64,000 nt of DNA from Parabacteroides gordonii MS-1 = DSM 23371 (GTDB lineage Bacteria; Bacteroidota; Bacteroidia; Bacteroidales; Tannerellaceae), in contig NZ_KQ033919.1 in assembly GCF_000969825.1 (NCBI RefSeq), positions 1,774,173 through 1,838,172 on the forward strand, written 5' to 3'. A program made the translations under genes and the position numbers. How positions within the stretch are numbered: position 1 is the stretch's first letter; every line of letters begins with the position of its first letter. The notes beneath the pieces are model-generated. The model did no database searches and was not told the origin of the DNA. It saw only the letters and a program-made list of their open reading frames with translations. Positions 43,823-53,381 of the stretch are shown piece by piece.

Positions 43823-44332
43823 CTATTCCTGCCGGATATTCAAATCATCCGTTAGGACATCCGTATAAGTTTGAACCGGGATATCATCATAATTATTCAA
43901 TTCGCCGACAAGAATCAGTTCGGCATGTTCCATCCAGGCCTGAAAAGGCACCTCTTTCTTATAAGTAACCTCCTGCAACAGAGCTGGATCACTCTCCAAA
44001 GTCACATAAGTGTTACCATCGGCTGCCATCTTACCTTGAAGTGCCAGTGTGCGTTTATACATCTTCTGCTTGTTAGCACCGTTAACCCGGATAGGCTGCA
44101 GACGCAAAGACTTATCGCCGTTACGCAACACCGGAGTCAACAGCAGGCTTTGATGGCGTGCCACCGACAAACCACACAGGCTGACGTTCATATCCAACGA
44201 TAAAACACCCTTTTCAAGTTCAATCTTATTCGGCTTGATATTAACCATTCCCTGGTAAACAGCCGTCTGCGCCTCAGACGGCAGCACCTGCATGATCAGG
44301 AAGAAAAAGAATATGTAGAATGAAGTTTTCAT
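43823..44332 (-). CDS. DUF3868 protein of the fimbrial locus
   Basis: A 169-residue exported protein with signal peptide MKTSFYIFFFFLIMQVLPSEA. The rest matches the DUF3868 domain (MVNIKPNKIELEKGVLSLDM, YKRTLALQGKMAADGNTYV). Members elsewhere are often longer, with a C-terminal OmpA-like part; this protein ends soon after the domain (DVLTDDLNIRQE), so it may be a short form or have lost its C-terminus. It is seven bases downstream of the DUF3575 gene and is part of the usual DUF3575-DUF3868-DUF5119-fimbrillin set, here with two genes turned round. Confidence 0.72.
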   Translation of the reverse strand: MKTSFYIFFFFLIMQVLPSEAQTAVYQGMVNIKPNKIELEKGVLSLDMNVSLCGLSVARHQSLLLTPVLRNGDKSLRLQPIRVNGANKQKMYKRTLALQGKMAADGNTYVTLESDPALLQEVTYKKEVPFQAWMEHAELILVGELNNYDDIPVQTYTDVLTDDLNIRQE

Positions 44333-44339
44333 TGTTCGC

Positions 44340-44903
44340 TTATTTAATGATATAAGTAATACTTACGCCAAGCTTTGTCGGCCCGAAATAATTATTGCGG
44401 TATTTGGCGGATACGTTATCATCAGTAGCAGGAAACGCCGATTTATCGTATTCGAAATGCACAAATCCCACACCTGCAGAGAACTCCAGGTTCCAGCGCG
44501 GAGAAAGATATAACTGATATCCGTACGAGATACCGCCCCCGTAAGCATTGCCATCATAGGCAAAGTCTTTTTTCATCACCGACATGAAGTTCACGTTAGA
44601 CATATCATAATCCATGTAAATGCCATGAACGCCGAAATAATGCCCGTTAAACTTCTCATGCAGCCAGTAACGGCCCTCGGGTTGCACCAACCAGTGTTTC
44701 CACGATTTGTCGCTGGCAACCTCCCAACCATTATAGTTACCGGAAATATCCAATGTCCAGTGTTTATTGAAAGCGACCTCAGCCCCGAGGTTGACAGTTG
44801 CTGTCGCATCATAAAGCAAGTTGGTCTTTACAGCTACAACTTGTGCCTTTACCCCTATCCCTATACACAAAGATGTCAGGAATATCAACAAGAGTTTATT
44901 CAT
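44340..44903 (-). CDS. DUF3575 outer-membrane protein of the fimbrial locus
   Basis: A 187-residue exported β-barrel-like protein. Signal peptide MNKLLLIFLTSLCIGIGVKA is cleaved before QVVAVKTNLL. The body has the DUF3575 pattern VKTNLLYDATATVNLGAEV, WLHEKFNGHYFGVHG and repeated aromatic-ended strands up to TYIIK. Members are found beside DUF3868 and fimbrillin genes and are thought to lie in the outer membrane. First gene of a two-gene operon, with a TATATTTG box at 44945-44952 on the minus strand. Confidence 0.8.
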   Translation of the reverse strand: MNKLLLIFLTSLCIGIGVKAQVVAVKTNLLYDATATVNLGAEVAFNKHWTLDISGNYNGWEVASDKSWKHWLVQPEGRYWLHEKFNGHYFGVHGIYMDYDMSNVNFMSVMKKDFAYDGNAYGGGISYGYQLYLSPRWNLEFSAGVGFVHFEYDKSAFPATDDNVSAKYRNNYFGPTKLGVSITYIIK

Positions 44904-44944
44904 ACCAGTTATTTAATCTTTGATTCTCAATTCATTTAAGTTCA

Positions 44945-44952
44945 CAAATATA
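44945..44952 (-). promoter_or_regulatory. -7 box for DUF3575-DUF3868
   Basis: Minus-strand TATATTTG 41 nt upstream of the ATG at 44903; matches TAnnTTTG. Confidence 0.5.
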
Positions 44953-45017
44953 AACAAAAAGTATATTCAGATAGATAGAAATGATATTAAATTCAGCGTC
45001 TGGATAAAAATTATCCG

Positions 45018-45025
45018 TACCTTTG
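45018..45025 (+). promoter_or_regulatory. -7 box for the C11 peptidase gene
   Basis: TACCTTTG 25 nt upstream of the ATG at 45051; matches TAnnTTTG. Confidence 0.55.
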
Positions 45026-45050
45026 TAATCTTCAGCATACATAACATAAT

Positions 45051-46181
45051 ATGAAGAGTAAATATTTTATATATATCCTACTTACCATACTCACTTTTGG
45101 TAGTTGTACGAAAGAGGAATTTGAGGAACAAGGGCCCAAACGGACAGTTCTGGTATATGTAGTAGCCAGTAATCTGGGATCGTATATCAATAAAAATATT
45201 GACAGTATGATCTCTGTTGCCACTCCCAAAAACCTGAATGGTGGAAATCTCATTATTTATTATTCCAAGAGTGATAAGTCAGCAGAACTCTATCAGATCA
45301 AAGAAGGTTCGAACGGCGTTGTGACCAAGCATCATATCGCTGATTATACCAATCAAAGCGCAATCGATCCGGAGGTAATGAGAAGTGTTATCAACAAAGT
45401 AGTTACCGATTTCCCTGCTGAAAGTTATGGTATGATCTTCTCTAGCCACGGTACTTCCTGGTTGCCTTCCGGTTATAATAAGATGCTAAAATCATTCGGA
45501 GAAGAAGGAGGTAAAAATATGGAAATATATGAACTGGCTGAGGGCATACCCGATGAATATCACTTTGATTTCCTTCTTTTTGATGTTTGCAGCATGGGAG
45601 GTGTCGAATGTGTTTATGAGCTAAAGGATAAAGCGGATCATATCATCGCATCCCCGGCAGAAGTTATTGCAGCGGGCTTCCCTTACCAGACTATATTACC
45701 TTATTTCTTTGAGAAAAATGTAAACTTAGAAGGGATAGCAAAAGGTTTTTACGAATTTTATAAGAATAATGAAAGTCCTTATGGTTGCATTGCCGTGACA
45801 AATACAAGCGAATTGGATAATCTCGCAGCTATCACCAAAGAGATCATTTCCGCTAACGGAGGGGAGGATGGGATATATTCGTTACCACTTGGAGAGATAC
45901 AGACTTTATCTTATCTTCCGAGTGCTCCTACAAGACTTTACGACTTCAGCGACCTTATCAAACATTTAGCTACGGACGAGCAGTATGCACGTTTTACGGC
46001 CTGCATGGATAAAGCTGTAACGAACAGATATAGTACTGATTATATTTATTGTACAAAAGGCGGAACAACAAAAGTAGATACCTTCTCCGGCTTATCCATT
46101 TATCCCCCACAGGAAAAATTGACTCAACTAACCGATTGGTACAGGAATAATACACAATGGTATAAGGCGGTTTATAAATAA
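45051..46181 (+). CDS. Clostripain-like (C11) cysteine peptidase lipoprotein
   Basis: A 376-residue lipoprotein with lipobox FGSC (Cys 19). The catalytic pair of family C11 is present: His 133 in SSHGTSWLP and Cys 180 in LLFDVCSMGGVE. C11 enzymes cleave after basic residues, usually Arg, and self-activate at a basic site; candidate sites include GPKR near the N-terminus. Its position about 1.7 kb past the fimbrillins, one of which carries an Arg processing site, makes a fimbrillin-processing role worth testing, but this is inference. Confidence 0.88.
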   Translation: MKSKYFIYILLTILTFGSCTKEEFEEQGPKRTVLVYVVASNLGSYINKNIDSMISVATPKNLNGGNLIIYYSKSDKSAELYQIKEGSNGVVTKHHIADYTNQSAIDPEVMRSVINKVVTDFPAESYGMIFSSHGTSWLPSGYNKMLKSFGEEGGKNMEIYELAEGIPDEYHFDFLLFDVCSMGGVECVYELKDKADHIIASPAEVIAAGFPYQTILPYFFEKNVNLEGIAKGFYEFYKNNESPYGCIAVTNTSELDNLAAITKEIISANGGEDGIYSLPLGEIQTLSYLPSAPTRLYDFSDLIKHLATDEQYARFTACMDKAVTNRYSTDYIYCTKGGTTKVDTFSGLSIYPPQEKLTQLTDWYRNNTQWYKAVYK

Positions 46182-46190
46182 AAGAATTTA

Positions 46191-46240
46191 GTTGCTATAT
46201 CAGAATACATGGTTATCGTACTCTAATATAGCAACTTTTA
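46191..46240. terminator. Terminator between convergent C11 and LTD genes
   Basis: GTTGCTATAT (46191-46200) pairs with ATATAGCAAC (46226-46235), followed by TTTTA on the plus strand. Confidence 0.65.
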
Positions 46241-46258
46241 CTACTTATCCACACGTTC

Positions 46259-48631
46259 TCAGCGAACCAGGAATACCTGTTTATATCTTTTTACCGTACC
46301 GCTGGTATGATACAGTTCGGCATAGAAAATATAAACGCCGGTTCGTAAGTGGCTACCAGTCAGTGACGCGCCATCCCAGGTTAACTCACCGGAAAGTCCC
46401 AGCAGTTCATGGTTGGCTATCTCGGCTACACGTTGCCCGATCGTGTTGAAAACAAATGCACGGCAACTATATCCCGGTTGATCCAGATAGTAGGTGATTT
46501 TGTAATGCTTTGAACCGGGAACCCATTCAGGAGCTTCGATACCGGTCGGCTTATCCGGTTCATTCGGGAAAGAAATATCAGATTGGGAATTAGGATATCC
46601 TGGAGTTCCATAACCTGCTGTGGCTGATGCAGAAGTCCAGTTGGAAGGAGATTGTGTTTCGGCTTCGGGATCGATCCGTTCAAGGGCGACTCCTTTCTGA
46701 TCTTTTATCGAAGAGGCATGCCATTTGGAAGAGTAGGACACTTCGTCGATTATCGTTCCATCTTCAGTACGGAACAAAACAAGGGTAGAAGATGTATTTG
46801 CCAATATAGGTAATTTTGAGATTTCAAAGAGGGCTGCAGGGGACGTCACCATATAGAAATCAGCTACTCCCTCAATACTCTTGGTCAGTACGGCATAACC
46901 ATCCGGCTCGATAAGCGTATTTATTGAAGATAACGGGTAGCGTGTGCTCAACGTTCCATCCGTTTTACGCACAGCGACAGACAAACCGGACAAAGGCAAA
47001 GAACGGTCGGAACGGTTATATAACTCGAAGTATTCGCTACCTCCGGCAAAGGGGTTGGGAAGAAGCTCATTAAAGATAAATTCTTTCGGTTCAACTTTGA
47101 TAGTTGGCGAAACTGAAGGATCGTCGGGGATTTCGGGTTCTGCCGGCTTATCGGGTTCAACAGGTTTTTCCGGTTGTTCCGGCTCTCCTTGCCCGGAAGA
47201 GTTGGCCGAACCGGGTGTTCCTCCTCGGGGATCGGAAGAAAGATGCCAAGAGCCGGAAGATGAACGTTCCCATGATTTGCCGGGTTTGGCTTTATCGTAA
47301 GTTACTTCGTCGATCAGATTACCCGAAGCATCGAGTAATTGCAGTTGCTTACCTGCATTTGCCAATTGAGACGGGAAATTATCTAATGGTACTTTTATAG
47401 CCGAAGGATCAATCTTTATATCACGTCCGGAACGGAAAAGTACAGCATAACCGTTTGCCGGAATTTCAAACGAGCCCATAGATTTAGCTTTTCCACCATA
47501 GGAAAACTGCCAGTCTGCCAAGCTGATCACATTGGCCGTTTTATTATATAGCTCCACATACTCCGTTTCAGGTAATTCTTTCAAGCCTTTCGGATCTGCC
47601 ATTATTTCGTTTATCCGAACAGAACCGGAAGTGGCTTCTTCTCCCTCTTCTTCCAGTTTAAACTCTTGTGAGAAAGAGGAAAGTTTGTTTCCCTCCTTAT
47701 CAGTAATCCCTTTATAAGAAATTGTATATTCTACTCCCGCAACCATCTCCTTTGGATAGCGGGTATTCACAATCGTCATTTCTTCATCGTCAGTATATGT
47801 CACACGATTAGCCTTACCAATATTAGATATGGAGAACTCGGCATCTGTTATATTCACCGCTTGATCAAAAGTAAACTGAAGTTCAGACAAACTTAACGGT
47901 TCGACAGAAAGCAGTTTCGGCAAAACAATATCAGGTGGCAACGGTTCTTCCGGATCAGGATCTTCCGGAGTTTCATCCGGAATGGTATCGGTTGGAGTAA
48001 TATCATGCAAGACCTTTAAATTGTCGATGGCAAAATTCCGGTAACGTGTTTTTGTATGTCTGATATTCAGTATAAGCTTTCCGCTCTCCAGAGGCGTTTT
48101 CACAGGAAATGTTGAAGTCTGGCCCTCCAAGCGATAAGAAGACTCTCCTGCTCTGCGAGAATACATAGTCCAAACTTTATTTTCTTCTAATGTTACTTTT
48201 ATAGAAAGAGATACAGACTCCTTTGGCAAATCACTTTCTTTCATTGTAAACAGAGATTTAGAGCCTTTAGTACGGAGGCTGATTTTTTTTGCTCCTGCAT
48301 CTCCGATTTGTACATAATAATAAGCACCGCTCTCTTCTGTATACAGATACAAACGGAGGTAATTTTCATTACTCGGAGCATTCTCGATCCAGGTATCAAA
48401 TTCCCACTGCATAGTGGATGCATAGGAAATAGGACACCTCAAGCTAACAGTATCGACCTCTCCTTCTACTCCGTTTAGCCGCAACCAACCCTCTTTATCG
48501 ATTATAAACTTGTCCAAATGACCCTCCCACGGGTTAGCGGAATTAATCTCAGGCCCATCAAACGTTTCTGTGAACTGTGCAAATGCACAAACAGGAAGCA
48601 ATACGAGGAAAAATAGAATGAATTGTTTCAT
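46259..48631 (-). CDS. Lamin-tail-domain secreted protein with T9SS-type C-terminus
   Basis: A 790-residue secreted protein. Signal peptide MKQFILFFLVLLPVCAFA. An N-terminal β-sandwich (residues ~20-210, FTETFDGPEINSANPWEGHL) looks like a laminin-G/concanavalin-type domain; an Ig-like domain follows a PDPEEPLPPD linker. Two lamin-tail domains come next (VRINEIMADPKGLKELPETE about 350; FIFNELLPNPFAGGSEYFEL about 545), separated by a repeated Pro-Glu-Lys linker. The end has gliding-motility/T9SS sorting features (LRTGVYIFYAELYHTSGTVK). It probably sits on the surface and may bind DNA or wall material; function unknown. Confidence 0.8.
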   Translation of the reverse strand: MKQFILFFLVLLPVCAFAQFTETFDGPEINSANPWEGHLDKFIIDKEGWLRLNGVEGEVDTVSLRCPISYASTMQWEFDTWIENAPSNENYLRLYLYTEESGAYYYVQIGDAGAKKISLRTKGSKSLFTMKESDLPKESVSLSIKVTLEENKVWTMYSRRAGESSYRLEGQTSTFPVKTPLESGKLILNIRHTKTRYRNFAIDNLKVLHDITPTDTIPDETPEDPDPEEPLPPDIVLPKLLSVEPLSLSELQFTFDQAVNITDAEFSISNIGKANRVTYTDDEEMTIVNTRYPKEMVAGVEYTISYKGITDKEGNKLSSFSQEFKLEEEGEEATSGSVRINEIMADPKGLKELPETEYVELYNKTANVISLADWQFSYGGKAKSMGSFEIPANGYAVLFRSGRDIKIDPSAIKVPLDNFPSQLANAGKQLQLLDASGNLIDEVTYDKAKPGKSWERSSSGSWHLSSDPRGGTPGSANSSGQGEPEQPEKPVEPDKPAEPEIPDDPSVSPTIKVEPKEFIFNELLPNPFAGGSEYFELYNRSDRSLPLSGLSVAVRKTDGTLSTRYPLSSINTLIEPDGYAVLTKSIEGVADFYMVTSPAALFEISKLPILANTSSTLVLFRTEDGTIIDEVSYSSKWHASSIKDQKGVALERIDPEAETQSPSNWTSASATAGYGTPGYPNSQSDISFPNEPDKPTGIEAPEWVPGSKHYKITYYLDQPGYSCRAFVFNTIGQRVAEIANHELLGLSGELTWDGASLTGSHLRTGVYIFYAELYHTSGTVKRYKQVFLVR

Positions 48632-48659
48632 AGTTATATAGTTTTGTTATAAAATTATC

Positions 48660-48667
48660 TATCTTTG
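48660..48667 (+). promoter_or_regulatory. -7 box for asd
   Basis: TATCTTTG 93 nt upstream of the asd ATG at 48761; matches TAnnTTTG and implies a leader of about 85 nt. Confidence 0.45.
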
Positions 48668-48760
48668 CACGCTAATAGCTTACAACTATACGCGTAACCG
48701 ATTTTGGATGCGGTAAAGTTATAACAATTTTTTTATATCACAATTAAATTAGTGCTCAAA

Positions 48761-49771
48761 ATGAAAGTAGCAATTGTTGGTGTGAGTGGAGCTGTAGGAC
48801 AAGAATTCCTGCGCGTACTCGACGAAAGAAACTTCCCGATGGATGAGCTTGTGCTTTTTGGCTCATCGCGTAGTGCCGGACATGTTTATGACTTCCGTGG
48901 TAAACAGTATACCGTGAAGGAACTTAAGCATAACGACGACTTTAAGGGAATCGATGTTGCTTTTGTTTCGGCCGGTGGTGGTACATCTATCGAATTTGCA
49001 GAAACCATTACAAAACATGGTACTGTGATGATCGATAACTCCAGCGCATTCCGTATGGAAAACGATGTACCTTTGGTAGTTCCAGAAGTGAACCCGGAAG
49101 ATGCACTGAATCGTCCCCGCGGTATCATTGCCAATCCGAACTGTACTACCATCCAGATGGTCGTTGCATTGAAGGCAATCGAAAAGGTATCGCACATTAA
49201 GCGCGTACAGGTAGCCACTTATCAGGCAGCCAGTGGTGCAGGTGCAACAGCTATGGCCGAACTGATCAAGCAGTACGAACAACTGTTGAAGGGCGAAGAA
49301 CCTACTGTAGAAAAATTCGCTTATCAGTTGGCATACAACGTGATCCCTCACGTAGATGTGTTCACTGAAAACGGTTATACGAAAGAAGAAATGAAGATGT
49401 ATAACGAAACACGCAAGATCATGCACTCCGATATCGAAGTGAGCGCAACCTGTGTACGTGTTCCGGTTATGCGTGCCCATAGCGAAGCAACCTGGATTGA
49501 AACAGAACGTCCTATCAGTATCGAAGAAGCTCGCAAGGCATTTGCCGAAGGCGAAGGTATCATCCTGCAGGACGATCCGGCAAACAAAGACTACCCGATG
49601 CCTTTGTTCGTTGCCGATAAAGAACCTGTTTACGTAGGTCGTATCCGCAAGGATATCAGCAACCCGAACGGACTGACATTCTGGACAGTAAGCGACCAGA
49701 TCAAGAAAGGCGCCGCCCTGAACGCTGTTCAGATCGCCGAATACCTGATCAAGGTAAAGAACATAGGATAA
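48761..49771 (+). CDS. asd: Aspartate-semialdehyde dehydrogenase
   Basis: A 336-residue cytoplasmic enzyme that makes aspartate semialdehyde for lysine, diaminopimelate, threonine and methionine synthesis. It has [20 protein letters not shown] for NADP binding and the active-site Cys 128 in [14 protein letters not shown] start it at ATG 48761, not the in-frame GTG at 48752. Full length, single gene, with a strong terminator at 49800-49836. Confidence 0.96.
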   Translation: MKVAIVGVSGAVGQEFLRVLDERNFPMDELVLFGSSRSAGHVYDFRGKQYTVKELKHNDDFKGIDVAFVSAGGGTSIEFAETITKHGTVMIDNSSAFRMENDVPLVVPEVNPEDALNRPRGIIANPNCTTIQMVVALKAIEKVSHIKRVQVATYQAASGAGATAMAELIKQYEQLLKGEEPTVEKFAYQLAYNVIPHVDVFTENGYTKEEMKMYNETRKIMHSDIEVSATCVRVPVMRAHSEATWIETERPISIEEARKAFAEGEGIILQDDPANKDYPMPLFVADKEPVYVGRIRKDISNPNGLTFWTVSDQIKKGAALNAVQIAEYLIKVKNIG

Positions 49772-49799
49772 CAACTTTACAATCTTTCTATATAAGAGA

Positions 49800-49836
49800 G
49801 GGACGGTCTGTTGGAGACCGTCCCTTTCGTTTTTTA
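49800..49836 (+). terminator. asd terminator
   Basis: GGGACGGTCT (49800-49809) pairs with AGACCGTCCC (49815-49824), followed by TTTCGTTTTTT. Confidence 0.9.
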
Positions 49837-49900
49837 TACCTAAGTAAACACCATTATTATATCACGTTCGCCTGCTTACAGAATGAAAAAGGCATATTCG

Positions 49901-49988
49901 TCTTTTATAATCGACAAAATAAACAGACTTTTATCTTTTATAGTCGATAAAATCGCAGTATATTTGCCTGTATAAAAGATAAAACGAC
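49901..49988 (+). promoter_or_regulatory. Promoter and repeated operator-like sites of the DUF4143 ATPase gene
   Basis: Two direct copies, TCTTTTATAATCGACAAAAT (49901-49920) and TCTTTTATAGTCGATAAAAT (49934-49953), lie 33 bp apart. The core TTTTAT-n5-ATAAAA is itself an inverted repeat, and a third, inverted partial copy (TATAAAAGATAAAACGAC, 49971-49988) runs up to the start codon. A TATATTTG box is at 49959-49966. The arrangement suggests a repressor, possibly autoregulation. Confidence 0.6.
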
Positions 49989-51242
49989 ATGGAAAAGGAT
50001 GTGATAAAGTCTCTAATTATTGAATATCAAAATTTCGTAGAGAAAATAACACTGATAGAACGAGATATTCATCTATCAGACCAGCTAAACTATGTGTTTG
50101 TCGGCCTTCGCCGTGCCGGAAAGTCTTATCTGATGTATCAACAGATACAACATTTATTGAGAGAAGGACACCAGATAGAGGAAATTCTTTATTTCAATTT
50201 CGAGGATGACCGTCTGGTAGGCCTAACAATCGAAGATCTGGATCTTATCAAAGTCTGTTACGAAGAGCTTTATGCACATCATCCAATCTTCTTTTTGGAC
50301 GAAATTCAGATAGTGGAGCATTGGGAAAAGTTTGCCCGTCGGCTGGCCGATCAGAAATATAGGGTATACATCACCGGAAGCAATGCCAAAATGCTAAGTA
50401 GCGAGATTGCCACAACACTTGGTGGTCGGTTTCTCATTCAGAATGTATATCCTTTTTCATTCCGGGAATATCTGAAAGCTAATAGTATAACTGTTGAACC
50501 GGTCTGGTATTTCAAAAATCGTACTGAAATAGTCCGTGCATTCTCTGCATATTTCTACTTTGGCGGGCTACCGGAACTGGAACTGATAGAAGAGATAGAA
50601 AAACGCCAATGGTTAAGCAGCTTATTCAATAAGATATTTTTCGGTGATTTAATAACACGGTATTCTATCCGAAACGATTTAGCCATGAAAGTCCTGATTC
50701 GCAAGTTGGCGGAAAGCGTAAAACAGCCATCCTCATTCAATCGGCTGTCAAACATCGTTTCGTCCACAGGAGTTAAAGTCACCACAGATACTGTTATTGA
50801 TTACCTGGAATTTCTACAAGCGACATGGTTGATTTTTTCTATTGAGAATTATGCCAGCAAATTAGTAGAGAAAGTATCCAATCAGAAATACTATTTTATT
50901 GACAATGGCCTGCTGAACCTATTCCTCATTGATCCGGTCACTTCACTATTGGAAAATCTGGTGGCTGTCAGTTTAAAAAAGAAATATGAAGATGAACTTT
51001 ACTTTTACCATCAAAATATTGAAGTTGACTTTTATATACCGACAAAGAAACTTGCAGTACAAGTATCATACAGTCTGAAAGAGGAAGCAACACGTAAACG
51101 CGAAATAACCGCTCTATTGAAAATAGCGAAAATTATGGATGTTGATAAATTACTCATTATCACTTACGATGAAGAAGAAATAATCATGGAAGACGGAAAA
51201 GAGATCGCCGTCCTCCCTATCTGGAAATGGTTACTTGAATAA
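49989..51242 (+). CDS. AAA ATPase with DUF4143 domain
   Basis: A 417-residue protein of the common bacterial AAA-DUF4143 family. Walker A is GLRRAGKS at 39-46, Walker B is IFFLDEIQ, and the sensor region has YITGSNAKML and LGGRFLIQNVYPFSFREYL. The C-terminal DUF4143 domain includes YFIDNGLLNLFL and EVDFYIPTKKLAVQVSYSL, which resembles a restriction-endonuclease-like fold core. Function is unknown; members are spread by transfer and are often present in several copies. Stand-alone here. Confidence 0.85.
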   Translation: MEKDVIKSLIIEYQNFVEKITLIERDIHLSDQLNYVFVGLRRAGKSYLMYQQIQHLLREGHQIEEILYFNFEDDRLVGLTIEDLDLIKVCYEELYAHHPIFFLDEIQIVEHWEKFARRLADQKYRVYITGSNAKMLSSEIATTLGGRFLIQNVYPFSFREYLKANSITVEPVWYFKNRTEIVRAFSAYFYFGGLPELELIEEIEKRQWLSSLFNKIFFGDLITRYSIRNDLAMKVLIRKLAESVKQPSSFNRLSNIVSSTGVKVTTDTVIDYLEFLQATWLIFSIENYASKLVEKVSNQKYYFIDNGLLNLFLIDPVTSLLENLVAVSLKKKYEDELYFYHQNIEVDFYIPTKKLAVQVSYSLKEEATRKREITALLKIAKIMDVDKLLIITYDEEEIIMEDGKEIAVLPIWKWLLE

Positions 51243-51284
51243 GTCTAACCAGGCCTATTCAAATAACCATTCGTCTATTATCAA

Positions 51285-52472
51285 TTAATGATGGAACAAC
51301 CGTACCCCCGTAAAGGCCATCGTCATACCATATTTATCGCAGGTATCGATTACATTATCGTCACGGACGGAGCCGCCTGCCTGTGCAATATATTCAACGC
51401 CGCTCTTGTGGGCACGTTCGATGTTGTCGCCGAAGGGGAAGAAAGCATCCGAACCTAAAGCAACGCCGTTCATCGTATCCAACCAGGCACGTTTTTCTTC
51501 GCGGGTCAGCACTTCCGGTTTTTCGGTGAAGAACTGTTGCCATACACCGTCGGCCAACACATCTTCGTGATCGTCGCTGATATACACATCGATCGTATTG
51601 TCACGGTCGGCACGGCGGATCTTTTCGATCCAAGGCAAATTCATTACCTTCGGATGCTGACGCAGGAACCAGATATCCGCTTTGTTACCAGCCAGACGGG
51701 TACAATGGATACGGCTTTGCTGGCCGGCGCCGATACCGATAGCCTGTCCGTCTTTTACATAGCAAACAGAGTTACTCTGTGTATATTTCAATGTAATAAG
51801 GGCAATGATCAGGTCGCGTTTGGCTTCTTCTGTAAACTCTTTGCTCTTGGTCGGGATATTCGTCAACAGGCTTTCATCCAGTTTGATCTCATTGCGTCCC
51901 TGCTCGAACGTGATACCGAATACATCCTTATGTTCGATAGGAGCCGGTTTATATGCGGGATCGATCTTGATTACATTGTAAGTACCTTTCCGTTTGTTCT
52001 TCAGGATCTCCAAGGCTTCCGGCGTATAGTCGGGCGCAATGACACCATCCGAAACTTCACGGTTGATCAGGCGGGCGGTAGCCTCGTCGCAAGTATCGCT
52101 CAAAGCGATAAAGTCACCGTAAGAAGACATACGGTCGGCACCACGGGCACGGGCATAAGCTGTAGCCAAAGGAGTAAGCGGCAGGTCATCCACGAAATAG
52201 ATCTTTTTCAGCGTGTCGCTCATTTCAATACCGACAGCCGCACCGGCCGGGCTTACATGCTTGAAAGATGCTGCTGCGGGAAGGCCGGTAGCCTCTTTCA
52301 GTTCCTTTACTAATTGCCAGCTATTGAAGGCGTCGAGGAAATTGATATATCCGGGACGGCCGTTCAATACCTCAATTGGCAATTCCCCTTGCTGCATAAA
52401 GATGCGCGACGGCTTCTGGTTGGGGTTACAGCCGTACTTCAGTTCCAGAGAGTTCTTATTTTCTGTACTCAT
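51285..52472 (-). CDS. Stand-alone AICAR transformylase
   Basis: A 395-residue enzyme similar to the C-terminal transformylase half of PurH, without the IMP cyclohydrolase domain. It formylates AICAR in purine synthesis. The catalytic Lys-His pair is present in ASFKHVSPAGAAVG, and DNTIDVYISDDHEDVLADGV and AFTGVRLFHH are typical of the C-terminal region. A bifunctional purH may exist elsewhere. It is the last gene of a four-gene minus-strand operon with an RmlD-type reductase and two porins, an unexpected set. Confidence 0.88.
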   Translation of the reverse strand: MSTENKNSLELKYGCNPNQKPSRIFMQQGELPIEVLNGRPGYINFLDAFNSWQLVKELKEATGLPAAASFKHVSPAGAAVGIEMSDTLKKIYFVDDLPLTPLATAYARARGADRMSSYGDFIALSDTCDEATARLINREVSDGVIAPDYTPEALEILKNKRKGTYNVIKIDPAYKPAPIEHKDVFGITFEQGRNEIKLDESLLTNIPTKSKEFTEEAKRDLIIALITLKYTQSNSVCYVKDGQAIGIGAGQQSRIHCTRLAGNKADIWFLRQHPKVMNLPWIEKIRRADRDNTIDVYISDDHEDVLADGVWQQFFTEKPEVLTREEKRAWLDTMNGVALGSDAFFPFGDNIERAHKSGVEYIAQAGGSVRDDNVIDTCDKYGMTMAFTGVRLFHH

Positions 52473-52493
52473 ATTACTTATTATATATATGAT

Positions 52494-53381
52494 TTACGAT
52501 CTCATTTCTTCCATTCCTTCTTCCAGGGAATGCGGGTTATACCCTAATTCGCAACGGGCTTTTTCGATACTCAGCCCACTGAACCGCGGACGTGACGTTG
52601 CTTCGTTCATTTCTTCAGTAGTGACCGGAAGGATCAGCGAGCGATCCAGCTTGAAATAATCTGCTACGCGATAAGCTATATCTGCAATGGAAAGGCATTC
52701 GCCACCGCAAATATGCCAGATGCCGTTTTGGGATATATGCATCAGCTTTTCCACTCCGTCAGCAATATCATTGACCCAGGTCGGCGTGCGGTACTGATCG
52801 GAAACGACCCGTATCTCCTGCCCTGCCTGCAAACGGTTCTTCACCAGTTGCAGGATATTGCCATGCTGTCCGGGGAAGGCTTTGCCATAAACAACGACTA
52901 CGCGGACATTCGCATAACTGCTGCAATTGGCTGCCACAGCCAGCTCTCCCTGATATTTGGAGATACCATAATAATTTACCGGATCAGGCGTATCTTCTTC
53001 AGTATACAAAGTAGTTTTCTTCCCGTCAAATACGAAATCGGTAGACAAGTGGATAAAGCGGCTTCCCAGTTTATCGCAACAGCGGGCTATATTTTCGACA
53101 GCCAGCACATTGGCTGCATAAGCTTCCTCATGATGCAGTTCGCAATAATCGGGAACAGAAAGAGCGGAACCATTGATCACAACCTCCGGGCGGATTTCAT
53201 CCACCAATTGCGCGATCATGGCGTGATCGTTGATATCAGCCCGGACAAATCGGTAATTATCTCCCGGGGCGATATCTCCGTGCAGAGAGCAACCTGTCAG
53301 TTCATATCCTCCACGCTGGGACAGATTCTGCAAAATCCGTCTCCCCGTGAAACCGTTGGCTCCGATTATCAGTGTTTTCAT
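52494..53381 (-). CDS. RmlD-like NAD(P)-dependent sugar reductase
   Basis: A 295-residue short-chain-dehydrogenase-fold protein with the N-terminal GANGFTGRRIL nucleotide loop, STDFVFDG, and the catalytic YYGISKYQGE (Tyr-x3-Lys). The best match in character is dTDP-4-dehydrorhamnose reductase, but there is no rhamnose gene cluster here, so the substrate is open. Its ATG overlaps the porin stop (TGATG), which indicates coupled translation. It is 21 bp upstream of the AICAR transformylase gene. Confidence 0.8.
   Translation of the reverse strand: MKTLIIGANGFTGRRILQNLSQRGGYELTGCSLHGDIAPGDNYRFVRADINDHAMIAQLVDEIRPEVVINGSALSVPDYCELHHEEAYAANVLAVENIARCCDKLGSRFIHLSTDFVFDGKKTTLYTEEDTPDPVNYYGISKYQGELAVAANCSSYANVRVVVVYGKAFPGQHGNILQLVKNRLQAGQEIRVVSDQYRTPTWVNDIADGVEKLMHISQNGIWHICGGECLSIADIAYRVADYFKLDRSLILPVTTEEMNEATSRPRFSGLSIEKARCELGYNPHSLEEGMEEMRS

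Noticed and set aside
43823-44332. DUF3868 gene as a definite pseudogene
   Set aside because: It may be shorter than relatives, but the frame is intact, has a signal peptide and a clean stop. No remnant of a C-terminal half was found downstream.
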